Notes under the pieces: model-generated | Seen by the model: the letters and a program-made list of their open reading frames with translations, nothing else | Database searches by the model: none | Told to the model about the DNA's origin: nothing | Assembly: GCA_021202275.1 (NCBI GenBank) | Contig: JAJQDI010000031.1 | Span: 248,001 to 312,000 of the forward strand | Direction of reading: 5' to 3' | From: Bacteroides sp. | Lineage (GTDB): Bacteria > Bacteroidota > Bacteroidia > Bacteroidales > Bacteroidaceae | DNA length: 64,000 nt | Shown here: in pieces, positions 1 through 8,901 of the stretch | Layout of the letters: each line of letters starts with the position of its first letter | Position numbering within the stretch: position 1 is the stretch's first letter | Translations under genes and position numbers: made by a program

Positions 1-474
1 ATCATTCTTAAAACCTACGGCAAAATAGTTTTTTTGATTAGCCGTATAATATACCTCGTGGCAATGCCGTTGAGCTATATCTTTTCTAATATGCCGTTCA
101 TTCAGGTAATCAAATAAAGCCGGATTAGCTAATGACTGTATTTTCACTATCTCTATCCCGGAAGATTCTTTTTGTTGTGGAACAGAAAAGGAAACCGGAC
201 GAACGAAAGAACTTTGCCCTGCTATATGGTTCAATAAATCCGGTACATTATTAGTCGAATATAGTTCTGCTGCTAATGCTATAATATTTCCTCCTTTACC
301 AATGCCGAAATCATACCATTCATTACGGGAAGCGTTTACTTTAAAAGATGGCTCTTTCTCCTCCCGGAATGGTGAATTATACCAAAGGTTAATACCTTGT
401 TGTTTGATGGGTTGAATACCTAAACTATACAGGTAGTCAACCAGTACTATACTTTTAGCCTGTTCTATAGTCAT
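1..474 (-). CDS. DNA primase of a mobile element (CHC2 zinc-finger/toprim type), C-terminus beyond window
   Basis: Leftward gene, open to the window edge (158 codons visible). The N-terminus reads MTIEQAKSIVLVDYLYSLGI and is followed by the core SPFREEKEPSFKVN and WYDFGIGKGGNIIAL, the usual form of the CHC2-type zinc-binding/primase N-terminal domain in Bacteroides mobilizable elements. These proteins prime replication of the excised element; a toprim domain is expected further left but is not visible. The ATG at 474 is chosen because it gives the normal N-terminus. The same frame stays open back to the stop of the upstream ATPase at 556, so a longer start cannot be excluded. The gene lies 81 bases downstream of that ATPase and is probably cotranscribed with it. 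Confidence 0.75.
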   Translation of the reverse strand, partial: MTIEQAKSIVLVDYLYSLGIQPIKQQGINLWYNSPFREEKEPSFKVNASRNEWYDFGIGKGGNIIALAAELYSTNNVPDLLNHIAGQSSFVRPVSFSVPQQKESSGIEIVKIQSLANPALFDYLNERHIRKDIAQRHCHEVYYTANQKNYFAVGFKND

Positions 475-555
475 ATATTTATAGTTTGAGAAATGGAAAT
501 TAAGCCGGTTTAGTTTGATTTCTCTTACAGACACTTCAACTAAACCGAACTTTTT

Positions 556-1608
556 TTAATAGTAGAATGCAGAATTGTATTTATAACTTCTCCCCTCTTT
601 CACTACCATACGTTTGTTTATAAGGAATTTCTTTAAGTTAAGAATAATATTATTTCCTCGTTCAAATCCTACAGTAGCATAGCCTTTCTGTATAGCTTTC
701 AGCAGGTTATCATGTCCTTTTATCAACTCATTTCCTAAGCCGTTAGACAAAGCTTCCCGGTGCTGTTCCTCCGTAAGTTCCGTATAAGAAAAACCTCGTT
801 TAGCCTTTGATTTTCCTATTACATAATCATTTACCAGTTCAGGTAAAGCATCTTCATTGATACGAAAGGCAAACGGCTCAAACTCTCTGTCACGGATGTG
901 CATTGCTTTTACTTCGCTAATATCTCCATCCTGCTCGCTTTTGTTTATTTGCAAAATGGTTTCGGCTTTATTATTGAGTTCTGTACCGATATGCCCTCTT
1001 GTATTATCGTCTGCTTTATTTAAGTGCAAAACTGTATGAATATGGATTTGCTTCGTGTCCGTCCATGTCATTAGCTTATTAATCAAAGTAGATGCTTCAC
1101 TTGGATTATTAATGTCATACATCAAATCACGGATTCCGTCTATTATTACCAATCCTAAATTCTCTGTATTATCAATAGCATACTGGATAATATTAATTCG
1201 GACTTCGGGCGTATATTGCCGTAAAGTAAGAAATTCTAAGTTTTCGGGGTGGTGATCTGTCGACATACCTGCCAAACGTAACGCACGCAAAATAACTTTC
1301 TGACAATGATAGGGTCTTTGTTCCGTATCTACATAGAGTATTTTATGTTTATTTTCCGGTAATTCAACTGCATAGCGCAATACTTCATCATTCTTTAGTG
1401 CTGCTGCTACAATTGCAGATACGTTAAACGTCTTTTTGCTTTTAGCTTTTCCGGTGGATGCGCTAAAATTACCTAATGTGCCAATGGAAGAGCCGTGTGC
1501 CCAAATAACTTCCGAAGCGGTTTCATACTTATCTGTTACCCGTAAATGGGCAGTTTGCCATAATACAGCAATATTATTTCCCTGTTCTGTAATCGGTTTA
1601 TTATCCAT
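556..1608 (-). CDS. RepA/AAA-type replicative ATPase of a mobile element
   Basis: 350-residue RecA-fold ATPase of the type found beside CHC2 primases in Bacteroidetes integrative/mobilizable elements. A Walker-A-like stretch GNFSASTGKAKSKKTF lies near residues 46-61, and a Walker B strand, LGLVIIDGIRDL, lies near residues 154-165. The later HIHTVLHLNKADDNTRGHIG fits the sensor region of this helicase-like family. The likely role is loading or unwinding at the element's replication origin. The gene follows the HTH gene at a four-base gap and precedes the primase, the standard order in these elements. Family assignment is secure; the exact biochemical role is inferred. Confidence 0.8.
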   Translation of the reverse strand: MDNKPITEQGNNIAVLWQTAHLRVTDKYETASEVIWAHGSSIGTLGNFSASTGKAKSKKTFNVSAIVAAALKNDEVLRYAVELPENKHKILYVDTEQRPYHCQKVILRALRLAGMSTDHHPENLEFLTLRQYTPEVRINIIQYAIDNTENLGLVIIDGIRDLMYDINNPSEASTLINKLMTWTDTKQIHIHTVLHLNKADDNTRGHIGTELNNKAETILQINKSEQDGDISEVKAMHIRDREFEPFAFRINEDALPELVNDYVIGKSKAKRGFSYTELTEEQHREALSNGLGNELIKGHDNLLKAIQKGYATVGFERGNNIILNLKKFLINKRMVVKEGRSYKYNSAFYY

Positions 1609-1612
1609 AACT

Positions 1613-1900
1613 TTATTTTTTTCTTTTATTGTTGATAATATACCGTTGTGCTTCCTCTGATATTTGAGCCTGTGTTTTTACAGGGTTTTGACGTAAAAAG
1701 GCTTCTAATTCTGCCTTTTCAAAGTAAAGCATTTTGCCTTGTGGCTTATAATGAGGAATAAGATTACTGGAAGTTAGCTTATAAAGATAACTTTTAGATA
1801 GGTTTAGAAACTTACTTGCTTCTTCAAAACTAAGTACGCTCTTCGTTAGAAAAATCATTTTTTCGAGTTCGGAAACTCGCATTTCAATACTTTTCTCCAT
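1613..1900 (-). CDS. Excisionase-type helix-turn-helix protein
   Basis: 95-residue small DNA-binding protein. Residues about 24-70 form a MerR/excisionase-like winged HTH: SFEEASKFLNLSKSYLYKLT, then a wing ending YFEKAELEAFLRQNP. Such HTH_17 proteins sit directly upstream of the RepA-like ATPase in Bacteroidetes mobile elements and act as excisionases or regulators. It ends four bases before the ATPase start, so the two genes are one transcription unit. A DNA-bending role in excision is inferred from family and context. Confidence 0.75.
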   Translation of the reverse strand: MEKSIEMRVSELEKMIFLTKSVLSFEEASKFLNLSKSYLYKLTSSNLIPHYKPQGKMLYFEKAELEAFLRQNPVKTQAQISEEAQRYIINNKRKK

Positions 1901-2029
1901 AAAATTGTATTTGGAAAATTAAATAATATGGAGTGCATGCCCTCCGTTAGTTGTAATCGATTATGAGGGCAAATGTATTGTAAAATAGATTGATAGTGGT
2001 TTGAGATAGTTTGAGGTCTTAACCTATAC

Positions 2030-2377
2030 TCAATGTTTTTTCAGTTGTTTGATATAATCATCTATTATTTCTGCTCCTTTCGGATAGTTGTTATTGGCTG
2101 ATGATAGGTCATTGGCTTTTACATACCCTTCTTTCATGGGAGATAAAACAAGTTGATGCTTTTCTATAACTGCCTGCCAACTTTCATTAATATAGTTATT
2201 CAGATAAAGGGCATTCATAATATAAGCTATTGTACGGTTATTCTTGGATTTGAACGCTCCCTCTAACCTGCAAAAGAAAAAGTTTTCTAACTCTTCCGGT
2301 GATATGTCATTTTGAAAAGCACGAACTTCATTAATGCAGTCGGCTAATAGAATAAACTGTTCTTTTTCAATCTGCAT
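2030..2377 (-). CDS. Hypothetical protein of the mobile element
   Basis: 115-residue protein with no recognised domain. It is acidic and helical in character (QIEKEQFILLADCINEVRAF at the N-terminus) with a basic end, YIKQLKKH. Its start lies inside the 3' end of the upstream gene (34-base overlap), so the two are probably translationally coupled. Genes in this position in Bacteroides elements are usually accessory and of unknown function. Confidence 0.55.
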   Translation of the reverse strand: MQIEKEQFILLADCINEVRAFQNDISPEELENFFFCRLEGAFKSKNNRTIAYIMNALYLNNYINESWQAVIEKHQLVLSPMKEGYVKANDLSSANNNYPKGAEIIDDYIKQLKKH

Positions 2378-2880
2378 CCAAAAGGGTTTTCAATTCCTAC
2401 TACATTCTTCTTTACTATTATTTTCTCTTTGATGTCGGTTTTAGGCTCTTGGACTATTATCGGTTCAGGAATAATATGAGTTGTATTGAATTCTTTATTT
2501 ATTTTTCTAAAATCTTCCACAGAGAAACTTGAAGAGGAAAAGTATTTAGATACTAAATCCTGTCTTTGGGATAAGAGTTCCTGAATGATATTATAGTTCC
2601 GGTTCTGTTCATTTAGTTGTTCGGCACTCTTAGCAACAAGAAAAATATTCTCATTACAAAAGTCCCTGACGAATCTTTCATAAGATTTACTTCCTGAAAC
2701 AACTTCGCTTTTATACTTAAAATAAGCTTTCCGGTGAAGCATATACAAGCTATTAGTAAACCCCTTTTTAACTACATAGCAAAAGCAAACTAAAACCACT
2801 ATAATAACTACAAAAGATATCCAATTCATTTTATAACAGAACCTATTGAACTGAGATTTCCGGTTATTATTCCGTAACAA
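2344..2880 (-). CDS. Hypothetical single-pass membrane protein of the mobile element
   Basis: 178-residue protein with a basic N-terminus and one strong transmembrane segment at about residues 19-39 (WISFVVIIVVLVCFCYVV), then a soluble helical tail. No domain recognised. An alternative start at the methionine of MNWISF (position 2829) would place the membrane segment at the very N-terminus. It is the last leftward gene before the chromosomal ychF. An integrase would be expected near here in the usual element layout and is absent. Confidence 0.5.
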   Translation of the reverse strand: MLRNNNRKSQFNRFCYKMNWISFVVIIVVLVCFCYVVKKGFTNSLYMLHRKAYFKYKSEVVSGSKSYERFVRDFCNENIFLVAKSAEQLNEQNRNYNIIQELLSQRQDLVSKYFSSSSFSVEDFRKINKEFNTTHIIPEPIIVQEPKTDIKEKIIVKKNVVGIENPFGCRLKKNSLFY

Positions 2881-2983
2881 TCTCTATTTCATTTCATAGG
2901 CAAAGATAGTTACTCAACGGCAAAAAGAACATAGGTAAAAATAGAAAGTATAGGAAGTTAAAGGCAATCCCCTCAAAAATCAC

Positions 2984-2991
2984 TATCTTTG
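2984..2991 (+). promoter_or_regulatory. Bacteroides-type promoter -7 element for ychF
   Basis: TATCTTTG matches the -7 consensus TAnnTTTG exactly and lies about 125 bases upstream of the ychF start. No clear -33 TTTG box was seen at the usual spacing. Confidence 0.55.
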
Positions 2992-3115
2992 CACCCCAAG
3001 AATGAGGGAAAAGTAACAATTATTCTTTTTTAACTTTCAATTATTACCAGTTTGTTACTCGCCTCTTCTGAAAGTGATATTAAATAATTGATAATAAGAA
3101 AAATAACATACTTTT

Positions 3116-4219
3116 ATGGCATTACAATGTGGTATTGTCGGACTTCCGAACGTAGGGAAGTCGACCCTATTCAACTGCCTGTCCAATGCCAAGGCACAGG
3201 CGGCAAACTTCCCTTTCTGCACCATCGAACCGAATGTCGGCGTGATCACCGTACCCGACGAAAGACTCAATAAACTGGCCGAACTGGTCAATCCCAAACG
3301 CGTCGTACCCACTACGGTAGAGATCGTAGATATCGCCGGACTGGTCAAAGGAGCCAGCAAAGGCGAAGGTCTGGGCAACAAATTCCTGGCCAATATCCGG
3401 GAGACCGATGCCATTATACATGTTCTGCGCTGTTTTGACGATGAGAATGTGACGCATGTGGATGGTTCCATCCATCCGGTACGGGACAAAGAGATCATCG
3501 ATTACGAATTGCAACTGAAAGACCTCGAGACCATCGAAGCGCGTATACAGAAAGTACAGAAACAGGCACAAACGGGTGGAGACAAAGTAGCTAAGCAAAC
3601 CTATGACATTCTGATACGCTACAAAGAGGCGCTGGAACAGGGCAAATCGGCCCGCACGGTGGAGTTCGACACCAAAGACGAACAAAAGATTGCCCGCGAA
3701 TTGTTCCTGCTCACCAGCAAGCCGGTCATGTATGTCTGCAACGTAGATGAAAAAAGTGCTGTCAGTGGCAACAAATATGTGGATATGGTACGGGAAGCTG
3801 TAAAGGACGAACAGGCACAGATCCTGATCGTAGCCGCCCGCACAGAGGCGGATATTGCCGAACTGGAGACATATGAAGACCGGCAGATGTTCCTGGAAGA
3901 GGCAGGACTGGAAGAGTCGGGTGTGTCGCGTCTGATACAGGCTGCCTACAGGTTGTTGGATCTGGAGACCTACTTCACTGCCGGAGAGGTAGAGGTACGT
4001 GCCTGGACCTTTCACAGAGGATGGAAAGCCCCCCAGTGTGCAGGAGTGATCCATACTGACTTCGAAAAAGGATTTATCCGTGCCGAAGTGATCAAGTACG
4101 ACGACTTCATCCGATACGGATCGGAAGCGGCCGTACGCGAAGCCGGAAAACTGAATGTGGAAGGAAAAGAATATGTAGTACAGGACGGAGATATCATGCA
4201 TTTCCGTTTCAATGTATAG
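3116..4219 (+). CDS. ychF: Redox-regulated ribosome-associated ATPase YchF (Obg family)
   Basis: 367 residues, the normal length for YchF/OLA1. The P-loop GLPNVGKST is at residues 9-17 and the DIAGLVKGA G3 region at about 72-80. The G4 position reads NVDE rather than NKxD, the change that gives YchF its ATP preference. The C-terminal TGS-like region ends VVQDGDIMHFRFNV, as expected. A cytoplasmic, ribosome-associated ATPase linked to stress responses. It heads a rightward cluster with panE and lgt; its stop is seven bases before the panE start used here. The antisense reading frame over this gene is a shadow. Confidence 0.95.
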   Translation: MALQCGIVGLPNVGKSTLFNCLSNAKAQAANFPFCTIEPNVGVITVPDERLNKLAELVNPKRVVPTTVEIVDIAGLVKGASKGEGLGNKFLANIRETDAIIHVLRCFDDENVTHVDGSIHPVRDKEIIDYELQLKDLETIEARIQKVQKQAQTGGDKVAKQTYDILIRYKEALEQGKSARTVEFDTKDEQKIARELFLLTSKPVMYVCNVDEKSAVSGNKYVDMVREAVKDEQAQILIVAARTEADIAELETYEDRQMFLEEAGLEESGVSRLIQAAYRLLDLETYFTAGEVEVRAWTFHRGWKAPQCAGVIHTDFEKGFIRAEVIKYDDFIRYGSEAAVREAGKLNVEGKEYVVQDGDIMHFRFNV

Positions 4220-4226
4220 ACCCATT

Positions 4227-5138
4227 ATGAAATATCTTGTTGCAGGGACCGGAGGGGTAGGCGGCAGCATTGCCGGGTTTCTGGCACTGGCCGGGAAACA
4301 GGTGAGTTGTATAGCCCGGGGTGCGCACCTGGAAGCGATCCGCCACCGGGGACTGATTCTGCATTCCGATCTGAAAGGAGAGCATACCCTCTCTGTGGAG
4401 GCCTGCACAGCGGAAGAATTTTCCGGAAAAGCGGATGTGATCTTTGTCTGTGTGAAAGGGTATTCGGTCGACTCCATTGCCGCGCTGCTCCGGAAAGCAG
4501 CACATGCACATACCGTAGTGATACCACTCCTGAATGTATACGGAACAGGACCTCGTTTGCAAGAACTGGTACCTGAGGTCACTGTATTGGACGGATGTAT
4601 CTACATCGTTGGTTTTATCCCTGCAGCGGGAGAGATCACACAGATGGGAAAAATATTCCGTATGGTATTCGGTGCTCACCGCGGAACCAAAACGCCGGAC
4701 GGACTGTTGGAAGCGGTAGAACGTGACCTGACAGAAAGTGGCATCAAAGCCGAACTCTCCGACGATATCAACCGGGACACATTCATCAAATGGTCTTTCA
4801 TCTCTGCCATGGCAGTCACGGGCGCCTACTACGATATTCCTATGGGCGAAGTGCAGAAACCGGGAACCGTACGCGATACGTTTATCGGTCTTTCCCGGGA
4901 AAGTGCCGCGCTGGGACAAAAACTGGGGATCGCATTCCCGGAAGATCTGGTTCATTATAACCTGAAAGTGATGGATAAACTGGACCCTCAAAGCACCGCG
5001 TCTATGCAGAAAGACCTGGCACGCGGACACGAATCGGAGATCCAGGGTCTTCTTTTTGATATGATCCGGCTGGCCGAAGAACATCAGGTGGATATACCCA
5101 CTTACCGGAAGGTAGCCAAGAAATTTAAAACCAACTAA
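4227..5138 (+). CDS. panE: Ketopantoate reductase family protein (2-dehydropantoate 2-reductase)
   Basis: About 303 residues. The N-terminal Rossmann NADP-binding motif reads MKYLVAGTGGVGGSIAGF, with GxGxxG right at the start. The C-terminal helical domain carries the conserved NRDTFIKWSFISAMA stretch seen in ApbA/PanE proteins (catalytic Lys region). Reduces 2-dehydropantoate to pantoate for CoA synthesis; paralogues of unknown substrate exist, so substrate is inferred. An in-frame ATG at 4212 would overlap ychF and add five residues before the Rossmann strand; 4227 is preferred. Lies between ychF and lgt. Confidence 0.85.
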   Translation: MKYLVAGTGGVGGSIAGFLALAGKQVSCIARGAHLEAIRHRGLILHSDLKGEHTLSVEACTAEEFSGKADVIFVCVKGYSVDSIAALLRKAAHAHTVVIPLLNVYGTGPRLQELVPEVTVLDGCIYIVGFIPAAGEITQMGKIFRMVFGAHRGTKTPDGLLEAVERDLTESGIKAELSDDINRDTFIKWSFISAMAVTGAYYDIPMGEVQKPGTVRDTFIGLSRESAALGQKLGIAFPEDLVHYNLKVMDKLDPQSTASMQKDLARGHESEIQGLLFDMIRLAEEHQVDIPTYRKVAKKFKTN

Positions 5139-5150
5139 AAGCATACGCTT

Positions 5151-6008
5151 ATGGAAACATTATTAGGTGTGATCAACTGGAATCCCGATCCTGAAATATT
5201 CAGTATATTTGGCCTTCCCCTCCGTTATTACGGACTGTTGTGGGGAGTAGGTATCATTCTGGGAACTTACATGGTACACCGCCAGTTCAAAGACAAGAAG
5301 ATCGATGAAAAGAAATTTGATACCCTGTTTATCTATTGCTGCCTGGGTATCATCCTGGGGGCGCGTCTGGGGCACTGTCTGTTCTACGAACCCGAATACT
5401 ACCTGGCACATCCACTGGAGATGATCCTTCCGGTACGTTTTCTGCCCGGCGGAGGATGGAAATTCACGGGATACGCGGGTCTGGCCAGTCACGGCGGTAC
5501 ACTGGGGTTAATCATCGCTCTCTGGCTCTACTGCCGCAAGACAAAAATGAATTACTTAGATATACTGGATATGATTGCCGTAGCCACTCCTATCGTGGCC
5601 TGCTGCATCCGTATAGCCAACCTGATGAACTCGGAGATCATCGGCAAACCGACCGATGTGCCCTGGGCGTTTGTTTTCCAGCAGGTGGATATGTTGCCCC
5701 GACATCCGGCCCAGCTCTACGAAGCCATTGCTTATTTCATACTCTTCCTGATCATGGTCTATCTCTACAAATACCAGGACCGGAAACTGCACCGCGGATT
5801 CTATTTCGGATTCTGCCTCACCTATATTTTTGCCTTCCGGTTCTTCATCGAACTGTTGAAAGAGAACCAGGTAGCTTTCGAAGAGGGAATGAAATTCAAT
5901 ATGGGACAATGGCTCAGTATCCCGTTTGTGATCATCGGAGTACTCTGTATTATCTACGGAAAGAAATTCGACCGGATGGGAAATCCGACGGGAGTAAAAA
6001 GAAAATAA
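5151..6008 (+). CDS. lgt: Prolipoprotein diacylglyceryl transferase
   Basis: 285 residues, polytopic inner membrane enzyme. It transfers diacylglycerol from phosphatidylglycerol to the lipobox cysteine of prelipoproteins. Family signatures visible are ARLGHCLFYEP (about 71-81), the GLASHGGTLG loop (HGG at 114-116) and RIANLMNSEIIGKPTD (about 153-168). Seven hydrophobic segments are apparent. Twelve bases downstream of panE, probably one operon with ychF and panE; followed by a strong hairpin. The many lipoproteins in this window (fimbriae, SusD, glycan-binding protein) are its substrates. Confidence 0.95.
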   Translation: METLLGVINWNPDPEIFSIFGLPLRYYGLLWGVGIILGTYMVHRQFKDKKIDEKKFDTLFIYCCLGIILGARLGHCLFYEPEYYLAHPLEMILPVRFLPGGGWKFTGYAGLASHGGTLGLIIALWLYCRKTKMNYLDILDMIAVATPIVACCIRIANLMNSEIIGKPTDVPWAFVFQQVDMLPRHPAQLYEAIAYFILFLIMVYLYKYQDRKLHRGFYFGFCLTYIFAFRFFIELLKENQVAFEEGMKFNMGQWLSIPFVIIGVLCIIYGKKFDRMGNPTGVKRK

Positions 6009-6015
6009 AAAATCG

Positions 6016-6086
6016 AACCGATCCTTTTTTTCTCTTTTCCTGCCACTCAACAGCAGGCAATCAGTAGAAAAAAGGATCGGTTTTCT
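6016..6086. terminator. Bidirectional terminator between lgt and the CHAT gene
   Basis: Arms AACCGATCCTTTTTT (6016-6030) and AAAAAAGGATCGGTTT (about 6068-6083) pair almost perfectly, with a smaller CCTGC/GCAGG stem inside. Runs of T on one side and A on the other let it serve both converging operons. Confidence 0.75.
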
Positions 6087-6104
6087 CTATCCTGCCGCGG
6101 CCAC

Positions 6105-8034
6105 TTATTCGATCAAAATAAATCCCGCCCATTTATAAGGTTCATCCGGATATTTGTCCCGCATCTGTCTCTGAGCATTGTCAAAAGCCTCTTTTACGGT
6201 GGTACCCGGCATCCATGCATTATAAAATGCCGATATCAACTCTTCTGTCTCTTTATTGGGAATCTCCCAGCGGCTTACGAGCATATGTTCTACTCCGGCC
6301 ATCCGGAAAGCGCGCTGCAACCCCAACACCCCCTCCTTATGGTCGATATCTCCCATACCCGTACTACAGGCGGATAGGATAACTAAGCGAACCTGGGAAA
6401 GATCCAGTTGCGAAATTTCATACCCCGTAAGGATCCCATTTTTCCATTCATCGCTCATCACCTGGTTGGTCCAGGCCTGGTTGGCACCGACAAAAAAAAG
6501 TCCGCACCGCATCAGAGGTTGAGTCGCGGCCCGAAATACAGACTCCGCCACAGAATATTCCTCAAAAAAACCCACAGGCAGTGTATGGCTATCTGACAAA
6601 GGAGGAAAGTAAAATCCGTGTGTAGAAATATGCAGAATATCCGGTGATAACGTTTCCACAGCGGAAAGAACTTGTTTTTTTGTCGCGTATCGGTCTACAA
6701 ATACCGCGGTCTTCCACTGGTGCTGCGAAAGTATATCCGCTGCTCTGCATACTTCTTTCACAGACCCCGGAAGATAGTCCATACCTTGTGCACGCAAATG
6801 GTCGGGAAGGGCTCTTATGGTATTTTCCCCTGTAATAACTTTCTCGTTATTCATCTGTCTGAGTTGCAGCTCAGACAGATCGAAATCCGCACCTCCCATA
6901 AAAAGAGCTTTTCCCGGCACACTGGAAATCAAAGGTTGCTTCTTCTTTTTTTTGTCTATGATATCCCGGGTAGTCAACAGATGTCGGATCACCCTATGAT
7001 CCGTTACATACTCCTGATCGACATCCTTCACACCGGAAAAAGAGATAGCGTGCAAAAAACCTGCGGGAGCCATATAGATCGTATCTACACCGGAAAGGCA
7101 GGGACTAAGTACACTCCACACCCATGTAGCCAGATCATCCGATATATGGAATACGTCAGAGTCTGTGCGTGTATGTTCATGTACCAGATAAACAATCTCA
7201 GGAAAAGGAGAATCATGACGTACCAACAACGCGGCATAGAGTCTGGAAAGGTTTTCTCTTCCTTTCACATTCCCATCCATGGAAATAACCTCTATAGCGA
7301 TCTCATTCTCCGCAAGTACATCCCGGATATCCTTCCAGCTTACTTCCAGATCTATATCGGGAACACCTCTTTTTTTTCAATACGTTCAGCAACCTGCGCT
7401 CTTTCTCCAGATAGTCTTTCCAGGAATATACCAGCGAATCATTCTTTTCACGCAATGTCTCTTCCAACTGTTTCATCTCTGCAAAAACCGCAGGCATTGT
7501 CTTTTCCAGGACAGCAAGTTTCGCTTTATATATACTGTCCGTACGATAATATTCCGTAAATTCGGCGAAAGCCAATCCGCTCTCAAAAAACACTTTTTCC
7601 TCTTTCAGCGTTTTCCAGGCAGAGATCAATTGTGGATCTCCGCTATCGCGTATGAGTTGGTCTCTGTACCGGGAGGCATGCAACTGGATACTTTTACTCA
7701 GTAACGTACAATCATAAGCCAGCTCACTGAAAGAGGGATACTCCTGACTATAGTACAATGACATCCGGCGTACCCACTCCACCAACTCGTTCATTGCCTC
7801 CCACCACATATCATACACTTTTTCAGGAGCCCCCGGGAACATTTCTACAGCTTCCTTTCTGCCATTCCGGAGAAAGGTATATAAGCCATTCCAGGCTTCC
7901 GGGAGTTCTTCCACACTATAAAGCAAATAACCCGTATCAGGCAAAGTGAAGACATCATTCCGGGGAAGTGTCTGTGATGACACGCCTGATAAAAGAACGA
8001 ACAGGTAACCTAAACACAATACTTTTCTGAACAT
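6105..8034 (-). pseudogene. Secreted CHAT-domain (caspase-fold) protease, frameshifted in an A8 run
   Basis: The upstream part (8034 leftwards) begins with a signal peptide, MFRKVLCLGYLFVLLSGVSS, followed by a long helical region, and leaves frame at KKKRCSRYRSG. The downstream part contains a full CHAT domain: LHISTHGFY (catalytic His) and LVILSACSTGMG (catalytic Cys), then GLQRAFRMAGV and the C-terminal WAGFILIE. The frames join at eight A residues in the coding sense (plus-strand T run 7370-7377). With seven A the protein would read on through DLEVSWKDI into the CHAT domain, giving about 642 residues. As written the catalytic half is not translated from the normal start. CHAT proteases are clan CD relatives of caspases. 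Last gene of the caspase/ECF/anti-sigma operon. Substrate unknown; periplasmic or surface location inferred from the signal peptide. Confidence 0.8.
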
Positions 8035-8073
8035 ACCACTCCGTTTTCAACGAAACATCTTTTCCAAATAACC

Positions 8074-8901
8074 TCAGAACCACCTTTTTTGCCGGAGCAT
8101 ATGCCATATATCTCTGGCAGACCGGACATATATATCCTTATCTGTCTGATCCATTTTATCCCGGAGCAACCGTTCGGCCTCGTCTCTTTCTTCCAAAAGT
8201 ATATAGGCCCATACCATCTGCCATTGAGCAGCTTCCTGGAATTCACATGCTTCACAGAGCGCTAAAAGTCGCAACCGGGGCAGCGCCTTTGCAGGTTGTC
8301 CCGATTCCAGCAGACAGACAGATGAGTAGAACAGAATCTCTTCCGGCACCTCCTCTTCCGGTAAAGTATGAATAATCTTCTCAAATTCCGACGATGCCTG
8401 CCGGTAATTTTTCTTCTTATACAAAGAGACCGCTTCGGTCAGACACGCTTGTTGCCACTCCTCCAACGCACTTACGCCCCGGGTAGGGAACGTTTCATAA
8501 GGCGGCACTATATAATAGGTCTGATATACCTGCAAAACCGTATACCGCGGCTGATACCCTATATACAGCAGTACCAGTACGACAGCCGCCACTGCTACCG
8601 GATACCAGAATTTTCGCGTATACTTCTTTCTCTTGCTTGTGCCGCTACGCTTCTCTACCTGATCCAGCATGTGCCGCAACTCTTCTTCCGAAGAGATACT
8701 CTTTAGTTCTTCCAGGAATGCTGTTTCCCCTGTGTGTCGGAAACCGGACACAATGTGACGCATGAGTTCCACTTCCTCACCCAGGGCAGGATCTTGTCGC
8801 AACGCGGCTTCAAATTCTTCTTTCTCCGCCTCCGGAAGTTCCCCGGAAAGATAGAGTTCTATCCATTCTTCCTTATTACGTAAATGGGTATTCAGGTTCA
8901 T
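8074..8901 (-). CDS. Membrane anti-sigma-like protein with C-terminal TPR region
   Basis: 275 residues. The N-terminal about 95 residues are cytoplasmic-type and begin like Bacteroidetes anti-sigma proteins (EEWIELYLSGELPEAEKEEF). One transmembrane helix lies at about 99-116 (WYPVAVAAVVLVLLYIGY). The C-terminal half, on the far side of the membrane, has TPR-like helices (AVSLYKKKNYRQASSEFEKI and following). Its start overlaps the ECF sigma stop by four bases, the classic sigma/anti-sigma arrangement. It probably sequesters that sigma factor and senses an envelope signal through the TPR domain. No zinc-binding HxxxCxxC motif was seen, so anti-sigma function rests on architecture and position. 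Confidence 0.65.
   Translation of the reverse strand: MNLNTHLRNKEEWIELYLSGELPEAEKEEFEAALRQDPALGEEVELMRHIVSGFRHTGETAFLEELKSISSEEELRHMLDQVEKRSGTSKRKKYTRKFWYPVAVAAVVLVLLYIGYQPRYTVLQVYQTYYIVPPYETFPTRGVSALEEWQQACLTEAVSLYKKKNYRQASSEFEKIIHTLPEEEVPEEILFYSSVCLLESGQPAKALPRLRLLALCEACEFQEAAQWQMVWAYILLEERDEAERLLRDKMDQTDKDIYVRSARDIWHMLRQKRWF

Noticed and set aside
3167..4582. Long antisense reading frame opposite ychF and panE (471 codons)
   Set aside because: It runs opposite two well-supported genes, has no recognisable motif and arises from codon bias of the true frame.
7370..7377. Programmed -1 ribosomal frameshift in the CHAT gene
   Set aside because: The -1 frame reaches TAG within a few codons; only a +1 shift or one base fewer restores the protein.
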